Source: DAOUEO01 sp963763495
GTDB taxonomy: Bacteria > Chloroflexota > Dehalococcoidia > DSTF01 > JALHUB01
DNA length: 36,124 bases
NCBI GenBank assembly: GCA_963763495.1
Contig: CAVXOY010000002.1
Coordinates: 1 to 36,124, forward strand
Reading direction: 5' to 3'
The notes beneath the pieces are model-generated. The model was given only the letters and a program-made list of their open reading frames with translations. It was not told where the DNA came from and searched no databases. Shown here piece after piece: positions 35,038 through 36,124 of this stretch (position 1 is its first letter; every line of letters starts with the position of its first letter). The position numbers were made by a program, and so were the translations under genes.

Positions 35038-36124
<1,087 letters not shown>

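Overview
The window is GC-rich, densely coding bacterial DNA with genes on both strands and no gap over 300 bases. Gene content suggests a Chloroflexota (Dehalococcoidia-like) bacterium: a secreted protein with a long TPTPT linker and a C-terminal dockerin-like module, many soluble iron-sulfur and flavin redox proteins, and a DUF4389 membrane protein. This assignment is inferred from content, because no rRNA or other phylogenetic marker is present. No tRNA, rRNA, insertion sequence, prophage or CRISPR array was seen.

Layout. 1-1908: 3' part of the repeat-linker/dockerin protein. 2196-5295: GH65 phosphorylase-like gene overlapping a tandem universal stress protein gene. 5429-6395: M23 peptidase-like lipoprotein. 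6529-9684: small membrane protein, Tat-exported DUF362 protein, DHA2-type MFS exporter. 9765-15499 (minus strand): GT-C-like membrane glycosyltransferase, OYE-like flavoprotein, thiolase, pyruvate kinase. 15617-16106: ferredoxin:thioredoxin reductase (FTR) catalytic-subunit homologue. 16103-22788: two metallo-beta-lactamase-fold hydrolases, an SDR, an NDP-forming acyl-CoA synthetase alpha-type protein and a GH5 glycosidase. 23075-24202: M50 site-2 protease with CBS domains. 24242-27315 (minus): operon of two ferredoxin-type proteins, an ATC-hydrolase-like protein, a PHP phosphoesterase and an unknown protein. Divergent from it, 27531-30398: glutaredoxin/thioredoxin-reductase fusion, Rieske protein, FAD reductase. 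30470-31075: DUF4389. 31124-34818 (minus): oligopeptide-type ABC binding protein and two permeases without ATPases. 35038-36124: C-terminal part of an acetyl-CoA synthetase.

Main discovery candidate. The FTR homologue carries the family signature CPC-X16-CPC-X8-CHC, except that the last cysteine, which is redox-active in characterised FTRs, is an in-frame TGA. Starting 8 nt after this TGA is a hairpin with a perfect 6-bp upper stem and a GGTC tetraloop, placed and shaped like a bacterial SECIS element. Together these point to a selenocysteine-containing FTR (CHU motif). I cannot establish from here whether this has been described before.

Quality warning. At least nine loci (repeat protein, M23, DUF362, MFS, glycosyltransferase, FTR, alkylsulfatase-like MBL, Grx-TrxR, Rieske, acs) contain single-base phase changes, some in compensating pairs, while otherwise coding perfectly. 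This looks like an indel-prone assembly rather than gene decay. Affected genes are reported as single loci with the approximate break positions. Residue-level oddities that depend on one base need read support.
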